The notes: a model not told the origin generated them from the letters alone. Shown: positions 41,411-51,263, numbered from the stretch's first letter. The stretch is DNA of 64,000 bases from an uncultured Alphaproteobacteria bacterium (GCA_902614085.1 CACMJS010000002.1:170268-234267), one strand, 5' to 3'. A program made the numbers and translations.

Positions 41411-43207
41411 TTATTCTTCTAATTGGTCAATTAAATTCTCAATAACATTAACTCCTTTTTGCCAGAAATCTTTTTTCTTCGGATTTAATCCAAAAGGCTT
41501 CAATAGTTTATCATATGTATCACTACCACCACTCTCCAACAAAGTAATATATTTGTCTTCAAATTTAGGGAGTTTGCTTTCGTAAACATTAAAAAGAGAA
41601 TTGACAAGGCAATCACCAAAAGCATATGCATAAACATAAAATGGTGAATGAATAAAATGGGGTATGTAGCTCCAGAAATATTTGTAATCATCATTAAATT
41701 TTATTGATGGTCCTAAACTTTTCTTTTGAACATCAATCCAAATTTCACAAATCTCATCAACACTTAATTCTTTAATTTTTCTTTGATGGTGAATACGTTT
41801 TTCAAATTCAAAAAATGCAATCTGCCTTACAACAGTGTTTAGCATATCTTCAACTTTGTTTGCTAAAAGCCCCTTACGTTCATTTTCTTTTGTTGTAATA
41901 GATAAAAGAGATTTAAAAGTTAACATTTCCCCAAAAACACTTGCTGTTTCAGCAAGAGTTAACGGAGTTGAAGAATTAAAATAAGTTTGTTTTTGTCCAG
42001 CTAAATATTGATGAATTCCGTGTCCTAGTTCATGAGCAAGTGTAGCTATATCTCTTGCTTTGCCTTGATAATTAACAAGTATGAATGGATGAACTGATGG
42101 AACAGTAGAAGCAGCGAACGCACCAGGAGATTTTCCTGATTTTACTGGAGCGTGTATCCATGAATTATCAAAAAATTTATTTACAATATTTCCTGCTCTC
42201 TTATCAAAATTTGAATAAGCATTAGTTACAATTTGTCTTGCATCTTTCCAGGAATAAATACTCTGTGATTGGAAAGGAAGAGGTGCATTTCTGTCCCAAT
42301 ACATTAAAGATTTCTTTTTTAGCCATTTAGATTTTATTTTATAATAACGATGAGCAATTTTTGGATAATTATCTATTATTGTTTCACTTAAGGCTTCTAC
42401 AACTTCATCCTCAACAACGTTAGATAAATTTCTTGAACTGACTGGATTTGGCAATCCTCTCCATTTATCATTGATTGATTTGTCTTTTGCAAGATTATTA
42501 GTAATAGATGTAAATAAAGTAATGTTATCTTTTAAAACAGCAGATACTACCTCAGCTGATTTTTTACGATTTGCTTCTTTTTTATCAGAAAGAAAATTAA
42601 AAATTTCAGCACTAGATAAATTTTTTCCCCTAAAGGGAAATTTAAGTGAGGCAATCGTATCATCAAATAGTCTAACCCAAGCTGATCTAGAAGTAATACT
42701 TTTTTCTTGAAGTAATTTTTCTGTTTTAACATCCAATTGATAAGGTTTGAATTTTCGAATATTTTTTATCCAGTTTTTATAAATCTTTAGTTTTTTATCA
42801 GCATAAATTTTTTTTAAATTTTTTTCAGATATTTCATTAATTTCAAGACTAAAGAAGACAATTGAAGAGGCAATATTTGTTATTTGCTCCTGCATTTGTT
42901 GATAAAAAATTTTATTCTTTTCATTGTTACCATCCTCTGCAACTAATAAATGTGCATAAGACATAATTTTATCTATTTTTGTATCAATATCCTCTAACTC
43001 TATGATGGCTTTTAAAAGCTGATTGGAACTAATCTTGGTGATTTTGGATGCGTATTTTTTCTCAAATTTCTTAGTCGATATTCTAAGCTTATTTAAATCA
43101 TTATTGAGCTTCCTCGCTTTTGGCGATTCATACAAATCCTTTAAATTCCAAATTGGTAGCTTGCCAAGAGTATTTTTTGTTGAATTTTGATAATTTTTTT
43201 GTTTCAT
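41411..43207 (-). CDS. pepF: Oligoendopeptidase F, M3 family
   Basis: A cytoplasmic zinc oligopeptidase that breaks down peptides. The 598-residue protein has the zinc motif HELGH at 392-396 and third ligand Glu420 (LAETASVFGEM), within an otherwise helical M3B fold. It is 2 bases upstream of the AarF-type gene, so it may be first in the pepF-aarF-pntAA-pntAB-pntB run. It is divergent from the acyl-CoA synthetase gene. Confidence 0.95.
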   Translation of the reverse strand: MKQKNYQNSTKNTLGKLPIWNLKDLYESPKARKLNNDLNKLRISTKKFEKKYASKITKISSNQLLKAIIELEDIDTKIDKIMSYAHLLVAEDGNNEKNKIFYQQMQEQITNIASSIVFFSLEINEISEKNLKKIYADKKLKIYKNWIKNIRKFKPYQLDVKTEKLLQEKSITSRSAWVRLFDDTIASLKFPFRGKNLSSAEIFNFLSDKKEANRKKSAEVVSAVLKDNITLFTSITNNLAKDKSINDKWRGLPNPVSSRNLSNVVEDEVVEALSETIIDNYPKIAHRYYKIKSKWLKKKSLMYWDRNAPLPFQSQSIYSWKDARQIVTNAYSNFDKRAGNIVNKFFDNSWIHAPVKSGKSPGAFAASTVPSVHPFILVNYQGKARDIATLAHELGHGIHQYLAGQKQTYFNSSTPLTLAETASVFGEMLTFKSLLSITTKENERKGLLANKVEDMLNTVVRQIAFFEFEKRIHHQRKIKELSVDEICEIWIDVQKKSLGPSIKFNDDYKYFWSYIPHFIHSPFYVYAYAFGDCLVNSLFNVYESKLPKFEDKYITLLESGGSDTYDKLLKPFGLNPKKKDFWQKGVNVIENLIDQLEE

Positions 43208-43247
43208 ATTTTACTATTTCGATATAGGTCTAATATCTCAGCTTTGT

Positions 43248-43255
43248 AGGGAGGA
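43248..43255 (+). promoter_or_regulatory. Strong Shine-Dalgarno of the acyl-CoA synthetase gene
   Basis: AGGGAGGA stands 8 bases before the ATG at 43264. It is the most purine-rich and complete Shine-Dalgarno sequence I noticed in the window, where most starts have little or none, and suggests efficient initiation of this gene. Confidence 0.6.
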
Positions 43256-43263
43256 CAGAAAGC

Positions 43264-45066
43264 ATGATTGTTAATTTTGGCGAGTTTAATAGCATACCGG
43301 GTATATTTTATCATCAAGCAAATAATTTAAAAGATCAACCATATTTGTGGAAGAAAGAGAATGATAAATATGTTTCTTTAAGTTGGTCACAAGTAAAAGA
43401 ACAAGTTGAAAGTTTAGCAACGTATTTAAAAGATCTGGGTATTTTAGAAGGAGATAGAGTATTAATTTTATCTGAAAATAGACCTGAATGGCAAATCACT
43501 GATTTAGCAATAATGTCCATAGGAGCAATTTCAGTGCCTGCTTATACAACAAGCACAACGAATGACTATAAATATATTATTGAGCATTCTGGTGCTAGAT
43601 GTGCAATCGTATCATCACACGAATTAATGAAAAAAGTTCTACCTGCAATAGAAAAAATTTCACATTGTCAAAATGTAATAAAAATTAATGATGATAATGA
43701 AACTTATACCGAAGTTGTAAATATTTTATCATACAATAAAATTATTAATGACAATTTAGAAAAAAGTAAAAATTCTAATAAAATAGAAGAGTTGTCAAAA
43801 AATTTTAAAAGAAAAGATACAGCATGTATTATTTATACATCAGGTACTGGAGGTAATCCTAAGGGAGTGATGTTAAGTCATGGAGCCATGCTAAGAAACT
43901 GTGCTTCCTGTGATAAATTACTTGAGAGTCTTACTAGTGATTTAACAAAAGAAATTAGATATTTATCATGGTTGCCTTTATCTCATTCATATGAACATAC
44001 TTTACAATTTTTAGAAATGGGACAAGGCGCACAAATCTATTACGCTGAAAGTATAGATAAATTATTAGTAAATATGGCTGAGGCAGCACCACATTTTATG
44101 ACTGCTGTTCCAAGGTTTTATGACTCTTTACACACACGTATTTCACAAGGTCTAAAAAACCAAAGTAAATTGAGTCAACGCTTCTTTGCAATTACATTAA
44201 ATCTAGGAAAGAAAAAATATTTTGGTGAGCAGATGAGCTTCTCTGAAAGATTTATGAATGGATTGATGGATAGGATAGTAAGAAAAAAAGTTAAGAAAAG
44301 ATTTGGTGGAAGTCTTAGAGCATTGATATCAGGAGGCGCAGCACTAAATTTTGAAGTTGGATTATACCTAAGCGCCCTTGGCCTTCCACTACTTCAAGGA
44401 TACGGACAAACTGAAACAGCTCCTGTTATTTCCGCAAACCCTCCTGAAAAAATTAAGTTAGATACTGTTGGAAAAGTTCTTCAAGGCAATGAAGTGAAAA
44501 TTTCTGAAGATGGAGAAATTTTAGCTCGTGGAGAACTAATTATGAATGGTTATTGGAATGATCCTGAGTCAACTAATAAAACTATAATTGATGGATGGGT
44601 TCATACAGGTGATATTGGTGAATTTGATGATGAAGGCTATTTAAAGATAACGGATAGGAAAAAAGATATTATTGTAAATGCTGGTGGAGATAATATTTCT
44701 CCTTCAAGAATAGAAGCAAAATTAGATATTGAACCTGAAATTGCTCAATCAATGTTATATGGAGATTTCAAAAATTACCTAGTTGCAATCTTGGTGCCTA
44801 ATAAAGATTTAGCTTTAGAATGGGCAAAAGAAAATAATGTTGAGGGCGATTTGAATAAAATAATTCAAAATTCTTCATTTGATAAAAAGATGAAGGAAGT
44901 TGTAGATAAAGTCAATAAAAGCCTCTCTAGTATTGAGCAAATAAGAAAATTTATTCTCATTGATCACGAGTTTACAATTGAAAATAATATGATGACTCCT
45001 TCCATGAAAGTAAGAAGGTTTAAAGTAAAAGAGATGTATGGAGAGAATTTAGAAAAACTATATTAA
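43264..45066 (+). CDS. Long-chain acyl-CoA synthetase (AMP-forming)
   Basis: Activates fatty acids with ATP and CoA. The 600-residue protein has the AMP-binding P-loop IYTSGTGGNPKGVMLSHG (about 190-207), GYGQTETAPVIS, and the C-terminal GWVHTGDIGEFDDEGYLKITDRKKD. It is of the FAA1/COG1022 type. The following DUF1244 gene is convergent, with interlocked stops (TTAA), so the gene is transcribed alone. Confidence 0.94.
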   Translation: MIVNFGEFNSIPGIFYHQANNLKDQPYLWKKENDKYVSLSWSQVKEQVESLATYLKDLGILEGDRVLILSENRPEWQITDLAIMSIGAISVPAYTTSTTNDYKYIIEHSGARCAIVSSHELMKKVLPAIEKISHCQNVIKINDDNETYTEVVNILSYNKIINDNLEKSKNSNKIEELSKNFKRKDTACIIYTSGTGGNPKGVMLSHGAMLRNCASCDKLLESLTSDLTKEIRYLSWLPLSHSYEHTLQFLEMGQGAQIYYAESIDKLLVNMAEAAPHFMTAVPRFYDSLHTRISQGLKNQSKLSQRFFAITLNLGKKKYFGEQMSFSERFMNGLMDRIVRKKVKKRFGGSLRALISGGAALNFEVGLYLSALGLPLLQGYGQTETAPVISANPPEKIKLDTVGKVLQGNEVKISEDGEILARGELIMNGYWNDPESTNKTIIDGWVHTGDIGEFDDEGYLKITDRKKDIIVNAGGDNISPSRIEAKLDIEPEIAQSMLYGDFKNYLVAILVPNKDLALEWAKENNVEGDLNKIIQNSSFDKKMKEVVDKVNKSLSSIEQIRKFILIDHEFTIENNMMTPSMKVRRFKVKEMYGENLEKLY

Positions 45067-45353
45067 GTTTTTCCTTTATCAAACTTTTCTTTTTGTTCAG
45101 GAGTTATTTCATTTTGAAATTTTGTTTTCCACTCTGCGTATGGCATACCATAGATCATTTCTCGTGCCTCATCGTATGAAATAGAAATATTTTTCTTCTC
45201 TGCAGCACTAACATACCATTTTGAAAGACAGTTTCTGCAAAAACCTGACAAATTCATTAAATCAATATTTTGAACATCTGTTCTATTTTTTAGATGATGA
45301 ATCAATCTTTCTGCAACATCAGCAAGTAAATCTCTATCAAAGTTTTTGGTCAT
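45063..45353 (-). CDS. DUF1244 family protein
   Basis: A 96-residue protein of the DUF1244 family, which is widespread in Proteobacteria and has no known function. The hallmark is the conserved CRNCLSKWY (residues 34-42) with the helix LADVAERLIHHLKNRTDVQN before it; the two Cys could bind metal. It is often adjacent to pyruvate kinase in Alphaproteobacteria, as here (divergent, 53-base gap). Confidence 0.9.
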   Translation of the reverse strand: MTKNFDRDLLADVAERLIHHLKNRTDVQNIDLMNLSGFCRNCLSKWYVSAAEKKNISISYDEAREMIYGMPYAEWKTKFQNEITPEQKEKFDKGKT

Positions 45354-45395
45354 ATTACGTAAATAAATTATATAAATCTTTTTTTGTGATATATA

Positions 45396-45401
45396 TATAA
45401 T
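45396..45401 (+). promoter_or_regulatory. Candidate -10 close to pyk start
   Basis: TATAAT ends 5 bases before the pyruvate kinase ATG and lies within an alternating TA run. If used, the mRNA is leaderless; TATAAA at 45371-45376 would instead give a leader of about 25 bases. Neither has a good -35. Confidence 0.35.
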
Positions 45402-45406
45402 AATTA

Positions 45407-46843
45407 ATGAAACGTAACAGAAAAGCTAAAATTTTAGCTACCTTAGGACCTGCATCATCAGAAAAAAAAATAATAGAAGATTTATTTGTGGCTGGATGTG
45501 ATGTTTTTAGATTAAATTTTTCACATGGTGATTTAGAAACCCATAGAAAAAATTATCAAACTATTAGATCTCTTGAAGAAAAACATAATCATGCATCATG
45601 CATATTAGCTGACTTACAAGGGCCCAAGTTAAGAGTAGGTACATTTAAGAATAAAAAAGAAAATTTAGTCAAAGGTCAAAGTTTTGTACTAGATCTTTCA
45701 AGTGAACCCGGAGATAATAATAGGGTTAACTTTCCTCATGAAGAAATTTATGATTTTTTAACACCTAATTCTATTTTATTAGTAAATGATGGAAGAATAA
45801 GATTACAAGTTGTTGAACGAAAAAAAGATAGTTTAATTACAGAAGTTTTAAATGACGCTGAAATCTCAAATAACAAAGGTGTAAATATTCCAGATGTTAT
45901 TCTTCCAATAGACGCTCTTACCAAAAAAGACAAATCTGATCTAATGAAGGCATTAGATATGGGAGTTGATTGGGTTGCACTTTCTTTCGTGCAACAAGCA
46001 GAAGATATTCACAAACTAAAAAAAATAATTAACAATAAAGCACTCGTGATGGCTAAAATCGAAAAACCTTCAGCAGTAAAAAATATTGATGATATTATAA
46101 ATGCTGCAGATGGTATTATGATAGCTAGAGGTGATTTGGGTGTTGAAATGCCAACAGAACAAGTTCCTATAGTTCAAAAAAATATTATTAAGAGATGTAG
46201 GCACTTTGGTAAACCAGTTGTTGTTGCTACACAAATGCTTGAAAGTATGATTGAAAATCTTGTTCCAACAAGAGCTGAAGCATCGGATGTTGCTAATGCT
46301 ATTTACGACGGAGCAGATGCTGTAATGTTATCTGGTGAATCTGCCGTTGGAACACATCCAATAGAAGTAGTAATAACTATGAATAAAATTATAGAAAACG
46401 TTGAAAACGATAAAAATAATTATGATTTACGAATTATACAAGAAAATATTGATGATGTTGATAATACAGATGCAATAACATTAGCAGCGTACTCAATTGC
46501 AAAAAAATCAGATGCAAAAGCAATAATTACATTTTCTGTAAGTGGAAGAACAACGACCAGAATGGCTAGAGAAAGAGCACCAGTTCAAATTGTTGGTTTA
46601 TCTCCAAATATTAATACTACAAGAAAAATGCAATTATACTGGGGTGTAAACTCCTGTCATACTCAAGAAGATGCTCAAAATGCACAAGATATGGTTAATA
46701 TTGCATGTTCAATTGCAAAAAATAAAAAATTAGTAAAGCCAGGAGATAACGTAGTTATCTCGGCTGGTGTTCCATTTGGAAGTGCTGGAACTACTAATCT
46801 ACTTAGATTAGCTGAGATAATTGCTGATAAAGATCTTAAGTAA
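45407..46843 (+). CDS. pyk: Pyruvate kinase
   Basis: Makes pyruvate and ATP from phosphoenolpyruvate, the last glycolytic step. The 478-residue protein has KILATLGPASS, DVFRLNFSHGD, the catalytic MAKIEKPSAVKNID, GIMIARGDLGVEMP and the C-terminal allosteric domain (about 345-478). With the phosphofructokinase at 34477-35562 it indicates a glycolytic capacity, which many streamlined marine Alphaproteobacteria lack in part. Confidence 0.97.
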   Translation: MKRNRKAKILATLGPASSEKKIIEDLFVAGCDVFRLNFSHGDLETHRKNYQTIRSLEEKHNHASCILADLQGPKLRVGTFKNKKENLVKGQSFVLDLSSEPGDNNRVNFPHEEIYDFLTPNSILLVNDGRIRLQVVERKKDSLITEVLNDAEISNNKGVNIPDVILPIDALTKKDKSDLMKALDMGVDWVALSFVQQAEDIHKLKKIINNKALVMAKIEKPSAVKNIDDIINAADGIMIARGDLGVEMPTEQVPIVQKNIIKRCRHFGKPVVVATQMLESMIENLVPTRAEASDVANAIYDGADAVMLSGESAVGTHPIEVVITMNKIIENVENDKNNYDLRIIQENIDDVDNTDAITLAAYSIAKKSDAKAIITFSVSGRTTTRMARERAPVQIVGLSPNINTTRKMQLYWGVNSCHTQEDAQNAQDMVNIACSIAKNKKLVKPGDNVVISAGVPFGSAGTTNLLRLAEIIADKDLK

Positions 46844-48038
46844 GCTTATTACAAGCTTCTTTTATTCTATTGCACGCATCTTCTAGAATTGCATCACTAG
46901 TTGCATAAGATAATCTAAAATAAGGCGATAAACCAAATGCTGCACCATGAACTCCTGCTACGCCTTGATCTTCTAAAAGGTATGTCATGAAATCTTCATC
47001 ATTGGAGATATGTTTTCCATTTGGTGTCTGTTTTCCAATTATACCCTCGCAATTTGGATAAACGTAAAAAGCTCCTTCTGGTTTTTGACATGTAATTCCA
47101 TCAATATCATTTAATTTATTCAATACTAAATCTCTACGTATCAAAAATTTTTTATTATGCTCGTTTATAAAATCCTGCGGACCACTTATTGCTTCAACTG
47201 CAGCAGCCATTGTAATTGAAGAAGTTGATGTTGTACTTTGTGATTGTATTTTGTTCATAGCAGCAATAATCTCTTTTGGAGCTCCACAATATCCAAGTCT
47301 CCATCCTGTCATGCAATATGATTTTGAAACACCATTTAATGTCAAACATCTGTTTTTCAGTGAAGGTTCAATAGAAGCAAGAGTGTGAAACTCTACTCCA
47401 TCATAAACAATTTTTTCATATATATCATCACACATTATAAGAACATTAGGATACTTTTTTAAGATAAGAGCTAAATCTTCTAGCTCTTTTTTTGAATAAA
47501 CTGATCCAGTTGGATTACTAGGACTATTTAACATTAACCATTTTGTTTTAGAGTTTATATTTTTTTCAAGTTGTTCTGGTGTAATTTTAAAATACTGTGA
47601 TTGAGGACACTCAACTATCACTGGCTTCCCTTCTGCTAATAAAACAATATCGGGATAACTAACCCAAAAAGGAGCTGTTATAATGACCTCATCTCCCGGA
47701 TTAATTGTTGCCATCATAGCATTATAGATAATATGTTTACCTCCGACACCGCATATGATTTCATCTAATTGATAATCAATATTATTATCTTCTCTGAATT
47801 TTTTCTGAATTGCTTTTTGTAATTCTGGTGTACCTTTACCTGGTACATATTTTGTTTTACCCTCTTCCATCGCTTTACTAGCAGCATCTCTTATATTTTT
47901 TGGTGTGTTAAAATCTGGCTCACCTGCTGCAAGAACAATTACATCTTTACCCTCGTCCTTCAAAGCTTTAGCTTTGACATTTATACCTACAGTCATTGAA
48001 GGTTTTATTTTACTTAGTCTATCTGCAACAAAATTCAT
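46836..48038 (-). CDS. aspC: Aspartate/prephenate-type aminotransferase, class I
   Basis: PLP enzyme of fold type I that transfers the amino group of aspartate; this 1-beta subgroup in Alphaproteobacteria may also act on prephenate. The 400-residue protein has AAGEPDFNTP, NSPSNPTGSVYS, the PLP lysine K239 (LNGVSKSYCMTGWRLGYCG) and the C-terminal FRLSYATS. It starts directly after the stop of the TauE/SafE gene, and its last codons overlap the pyk stop over 8 bases. Confidence 0.94.
   Translation of the reverse strand: MNFVADRLSKIKPSMTVGINVKAKALKDEGKDVIVLAAGEPDFNTPKNIRDAASKAMEEGKTKYVPGKGTPELQKAIQKKFREDNNIDYQLDEIICGVGGKHIIYNAMMATINPGDEVIITAPFWVSYPDIVLLAEGKPVIVECPQSQYFKITPEQLEKNINSKTKWLMLNSPSNPTGSVYSKKELEDLALILKKYPNVLIMCDDIYEKIVYDGVEFHTLASIEPSLKNRCLTLNGVSKSYCMTGWRLGYCGAPKEIIAAMNKIQSQSTTSTSSITMAAAVEAISGPQDFINEHNKKFLIRRDLVLNKLNDIDGITCQKPEGAFYVYPNCEGIIGKQTPNGKHISNDEDFMTYLLEDQGVAGVHGAAFGLSPYFRLSYATSDAILEDACNRIKEACNKLT
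46842..46867 (+). terminator. Weak hairpin after pyruvate kinase
   Basis: AAGCTT-ATTAC-AAGCTT (46842-46858) can fold to a 6-base stem with a 5-base loop, followed by CTTTTATTCT on the plus strand. It sits on the pyk stop and within the last aspC codons. The stem is short with only two G-C pairs, so this is a low-confidence terminator. Confidence 0.25.
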
Positions 48039-48848
48039 TTAAATTATAAAATGTTCAATAATTAGACTAGCACAAGTTAACAACAAAAAAATAGCAAAAA
48101 TCTTTCTTAATACTAACTTATCTATATTTGATGAAACTTTTGCACCAATTCCAGCAGTAAATATACTAGTTATCGATATAAAAAAAACTATTATAATATT
48201 TACGTAACCAAGCGAATAAATGGGAAGTTCATTTATATTTGACCCAGTATACATAAATGTAAGTGTTCCTGGAAAAGCAATTAAAAAACCAAAAACAGCA
48301 GAGGTTCCAACTGCTTCATGAATCTTTTTTGAAAACATTGTTAAAGTTGGAACACTAAAACTACCACCACCTATACCAATTGTTGCAGATAAAAAACCAA
48401 TAGAAGAGCTTATTGCAAAGTTAATTATATTAGATGATGGTATATTGTTACTTACAATTATTGGGCTTTGTTGAAACAGCATATTTAATGAAATCAAAAA
48501 TGCCAGAATTACAAAAAGAATTACTAAACTCTGTCCTGAAATAGAACTCGCTGCAAGAGAACCTACAATTGATCCTATTATTATTCCTATTGCCCATTTT
48601 TTTACAATTATTAAATTTGTATTTTTAAGCTTAACATGAGATCTTATGGAAGAAATTGAAGTAAAACAAATTACACCAAGAGAAGATGCTACAGCAACAT
48701 GCATCACAATTTCAGAGCTGTAACCAAGATTAAGTAAAATAAAGTAAGTTACAGGTACAATTATTATTCCACCTCCAACTCCTAATAATCCTGCAATAAA
48801 ACCAGAGACTAGACCTGTTAATAAAAAAATAAATACTATTGAAGTCAA
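48039..48848 (-). CDS. TauE/SafE-type membrane exporter/permease
   Basis: A 269-residue membrane protein with about eight helices, having the family repeats GLVSGFIAGLLGVGGGIIIVP at the start and SIGFLSATIGIGGGSFSVP in the middle. TauE/SafE proteins move sulfonates, sulfite, sulfoacetate or other small organic anions; the substrate here is unknown. The start is TTG at 48848-48846: the in-frame stop six codons upstream leaves no ATG. It is followed at once by aspC. Confidence 0.9.
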   Translation of the reverse strand: MTSIVFIFLLTGLVSGFIAGLLGVGGGIIIVPVTYFILLNLGYSSEIVMHVAVASSLGVICFTSISSIRSHVKLKNTNLIIVKKWAIGIIIGSIVGSLAASSISGQSLVILFVILAFLISLNMLFQQSPIIVSNNIPSSNIINFAISSSIGFLSATIGIGGGSFSVPTLTMFSKKIHEAVGTSAVFGFLIAFPGTLTFMYTGSNINELPIYSLGYVNIIIVFFISITSIFTAGIGAKVSSNIDKLVLRKIFAIFLLLTCASLIIEHFII

Positions 48849-48913
48849 ATAAATTTCCGTATTTTAAGTTTCATTAATGTAGTAAACAATTTAATATAAA
48901 AGTAAATAAGACT

Positions 48914-50041
48914 ATGAAACATGTACATTGGATAGGAACCGGACTTTCTTCTATACCAGGAATTAGAAGATTAGCTAAAAATTTAGATAATTTTACAGTA
49001 TGGAATAGAACATTAGATAAGGCTATAAAGAGTATTGACCATGTAGATAAAAACAATGTGAACGCAAAACAGTTTGATGTTGATTTATTATTTAAAGAAA
49101 CAAATCCTGGTGATATTGTGATTTCTCAACTACCAGCAAACAAACATTTAGAAATAGCTAAACTTTGTTTAAAATATAAATGTCATTTTGCATCTACTAG
49201 TTACCTTAATCCAGAAATAAATATGCTAAATCCAGATGTAAAAAAAGAAAATTTAGTATTTATTAATGAGGTCGGTTTAGACCCAGGTATCGATCATTTT
49301 TTTTCCCATTTACTTGTCAGTGATCTTAAAAAAATCTCGACTGAAAAAACAGAAGTGGTTTATGAATCATATTGTGGCGGTTTTCCAGCAATTCCAAATG
49401 ATTTCAAATATAAATTTAGTTGGTCTCCAGCTGGAGTAATAAAAGCCTTAAACAATGATGCAAAATATATAACAAAAGGAAAAATAAATACTGTAACTCC
49501 TTACAAATCTATTAGTTCTTATTCAATATCTGATGAAAATTTTGAAGCTTATCCAAACAGAGATTCAACACCATATGTAAGTGAATACTTGTTTGATGAG
49601 AAGTGGACAGTCAAAGAGTTCGTAAGAGGAACTTTGCGACTTGATGGTTGGAAAGAGGCATGGCAAGATATTTTTTCAATGCTTGAAAAAAGATCGGATA
49701 ATATAGAAGCTGAGATCAATGAAAAAAGTGAAGAATTATTAAAAAATAATAAATATTTAACTGATGAAGAAGATCGCGTTGTACTTTCTGTAAAACTTAA
49801 AGCTTTTGAAAATGATAATAAAATTTTTGATAGTTCTTATTTTCTAGATGAAAAAGGAAGTGGTGAAAATACCGCAATGGGTAAACTTGTATCTATTACT
49901 TTATCAGCTGCGATTGATCTAATTATGGATAATAAAATTGAGTCTGGTGTTAAAACTGCACCACATAAAACAGAAGATATAATGTATTTTTTTAAAATTT
50001 TAAAAGATTATAAAATTAATATCCAACAAGAGAATGGATAA
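48914..50041 (+). CDS. Saccharopine dehydrogenase, glutamate-forming (LYS9/SDH type)
   Basis: The 375-residue protein matches the C-terminal SDH half of animal/plant LKR/SDH and yeast LYS9: ending of the Rossmann domain FINEVGLDPGIDHFFSHL and the signature YCGGFPAIPNDFKYKFSWSP with AGVIKALNNDAKY. This enzyme would split saccharopine to glutamate and 2-aminoadipate semialdehyde. The Rossmann loop reads WIGTGLSSIPGI. The next gene, overlapping by 8 bases, is the LKR-type partner, so the pair forms a two-gene lysine catabolic path. Confidence 0.85.
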   Translation: MKHVHWIGTGLSSIPGIRRLAKNLDNFTVWNRTLDKAIKSIDHVDKNNVNAKQFDVDLLFKETNPGDIVISQLPANKHLEIAKLCLKYKCHFASTSYLNPEINMLNPDVKKENLVFINEVGLDPGIDHFFSHLLVSDLKKISTEKTEVVYESYCGGFPAIPNDFKYKFSWSPAGVIKALNNDAKYITKGKINTVTPYKSISSYSISDENFEAYPNRDSTPYVSEYLFDEKWTVKEFVRGTLRLDGWKEAWQDIFSMLEKRSDNIEAEINEKSEELLKNNKYLTDEEDRVVLSVKLKAFENDNKIFDSSYFLDEKGSGENTAMGKLVSITLSAAIDLIMDNKIESGVKTAPHKTEDIMYFFKILKDYKINIQQENG

Positions 50042-51263
50042 TCAATTAACCAATATTGGTATTGTTAGAGAGTCTAGAAATGATGAAAATAGAACTCCTC
50101 TAGTCCCAGAACATATAAAAAAATACAAAGAAAATAATCCGAATATAAATTTCATTATTCAGCCATCAAATAATAGATGCTTTTCTGATGAAGAATATGA
50201 ATTAGCTGGCGCTAAAATTAATGAAAATTTAAATGAATGCTCAATAATATTTGGAGTTAAAGAAATTGATTCAAATATTTTAATTAATAATAGGACATAT
50301 CTTTTTTTTTCTCACACCTTTAAAATTAATAAACAACAAAAAAATATTGAAAAAAATAAGAAAGACTTACTCTTATCAATTTTAAATAAAAAAATTACAT
50401 TGATTGATTATGAAAATATCAGAGGTAAAAATGGTAATAGATGTTTAGGTTTTGGAAGATTTGCAGGTATTGTTGGTTGTTATAATACCTTAAATTTATT
50501 ACTTAAAGTTCTTGGAAAACAATCTCTTGCTAGTGCCTATAAAATTAATGATTACGAAAGATTAGTATTAAATTTAAAAAATTTATATTTTCCTAAAACT
50601 AAAATTCTAGTTACTGGTGATGGTAGAGTTGCAAAAGGAGTAATTGAACTTTTGAATGAAACAAACATTAAAGCAGTATCGAAAAAAGACTTTTTGGAAA
50701 AAAAATTTGATCAACCTATTTTTTGTAATTTGGAAACTAAAGATTATGTTACAAATAATTCTTCCACTAATTTTAGCCTTGAGCATTTTATTAATAATCC
50801 TCAAGATTATTCAAGTTCTGCATTACAATATTTAAAAGAAACTAATATACTTATAAGCGCACATTACTGGGACCCATCTTCTCCAAAAATATTTGAGAGT
50901 GAAGACTTAAAAGATTTACAAAATCTAAAAATTGTTGGTGATATTACTTGTGATATTAATGGTTCTGTCCCAACTACAATACGATCAACAACAATTGAGA
51001 AACCAAATTATTGGATTGAAAGAAATAGTTTAAAAGAAATAGAAAAAAATAATGATGGAATTGCTGTTATGGCAGTTGATAATTTACCATCTGAATTACC
51101 ACGGGATTCAAGTACAGAATTTAGTGAAGGTATAATTAACGAAGTTCTTCCTTTTTTATTAAAAGAAGATGATGGAAGAATATTAAATGGAACAATAACA
51201 ACAGATGGTAGTTTTTTAGAAAAGTACAATTATTTAAATAATTATATTAAAATTAATGAATAA
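50034..51263 (+). CDS. Lysine-ketoglutarate reductase-like saccharopine dehydrogenase (LKR/LYS1 type)
   Basis: The 409-residue protein matches the N-terminal LKR half of AASS-type enzymes: GIVRESRNDENRTPLVPEHI, IIQPSNNRCFSDEEYELAGA, YLFFSHTFKINKQQ, LIDYENI and GFGRFAGIVG, then a Rossmann site TGDGRVAKGVIELL. It would condense lysine and 2-oxoglutarate to saccharopine with NAD(P)H. The N-terminal AlaDH/PNT-like domain could mislead toward alanine dehydrogenase; the paired SDH gene argues against that. It overlaps uvrB by 8 bases. Confidence 0.85.
   Translation: MDNQLTNIGIVRESRNDENRTPLVPEHIKKYKENNPNINFIIQPSNNRCFSDEEYELAGAKINENLNECSIIFGVKEIDSNILINNRTYLFFSHTFKINKQQKNIEKNKKDLLLSILNKKITLIDYENIRGKNGNRCLGFGRFAGIVGCYNTLNLLLKVLGKQSLASAYKINDYERLVLNLKNLYFPKTKILVTGDGRVAKGVIELLNETNIKAVSKKDFLEKKFDQPIFCNLETKDYVTNNSSTNFSLEHFINNPQDYSSSALQYLKETNILISAHYWDPSSPKIFESEDLKDLQNLKIVGDITCDINGSVPTTIRSTTIEKPNYWIERNSLKEIEKNNDGIAVMAVDNLPSELPRDSSTEFSEGIINEVLPFLLKEDDGRILNGTITTDGSFLEKYNYLNNYIKINE

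Noticed and set aside
50034..51263. Alanine dehydrogenase or transhydrogenase alpha subunit
   Set aside because: The N-terminal fold is shared, but motifs such as FFSHT, LIDYE and GFGRFAG and the neighbouring SDH gene fit lysine-ketoglutarate reductase.
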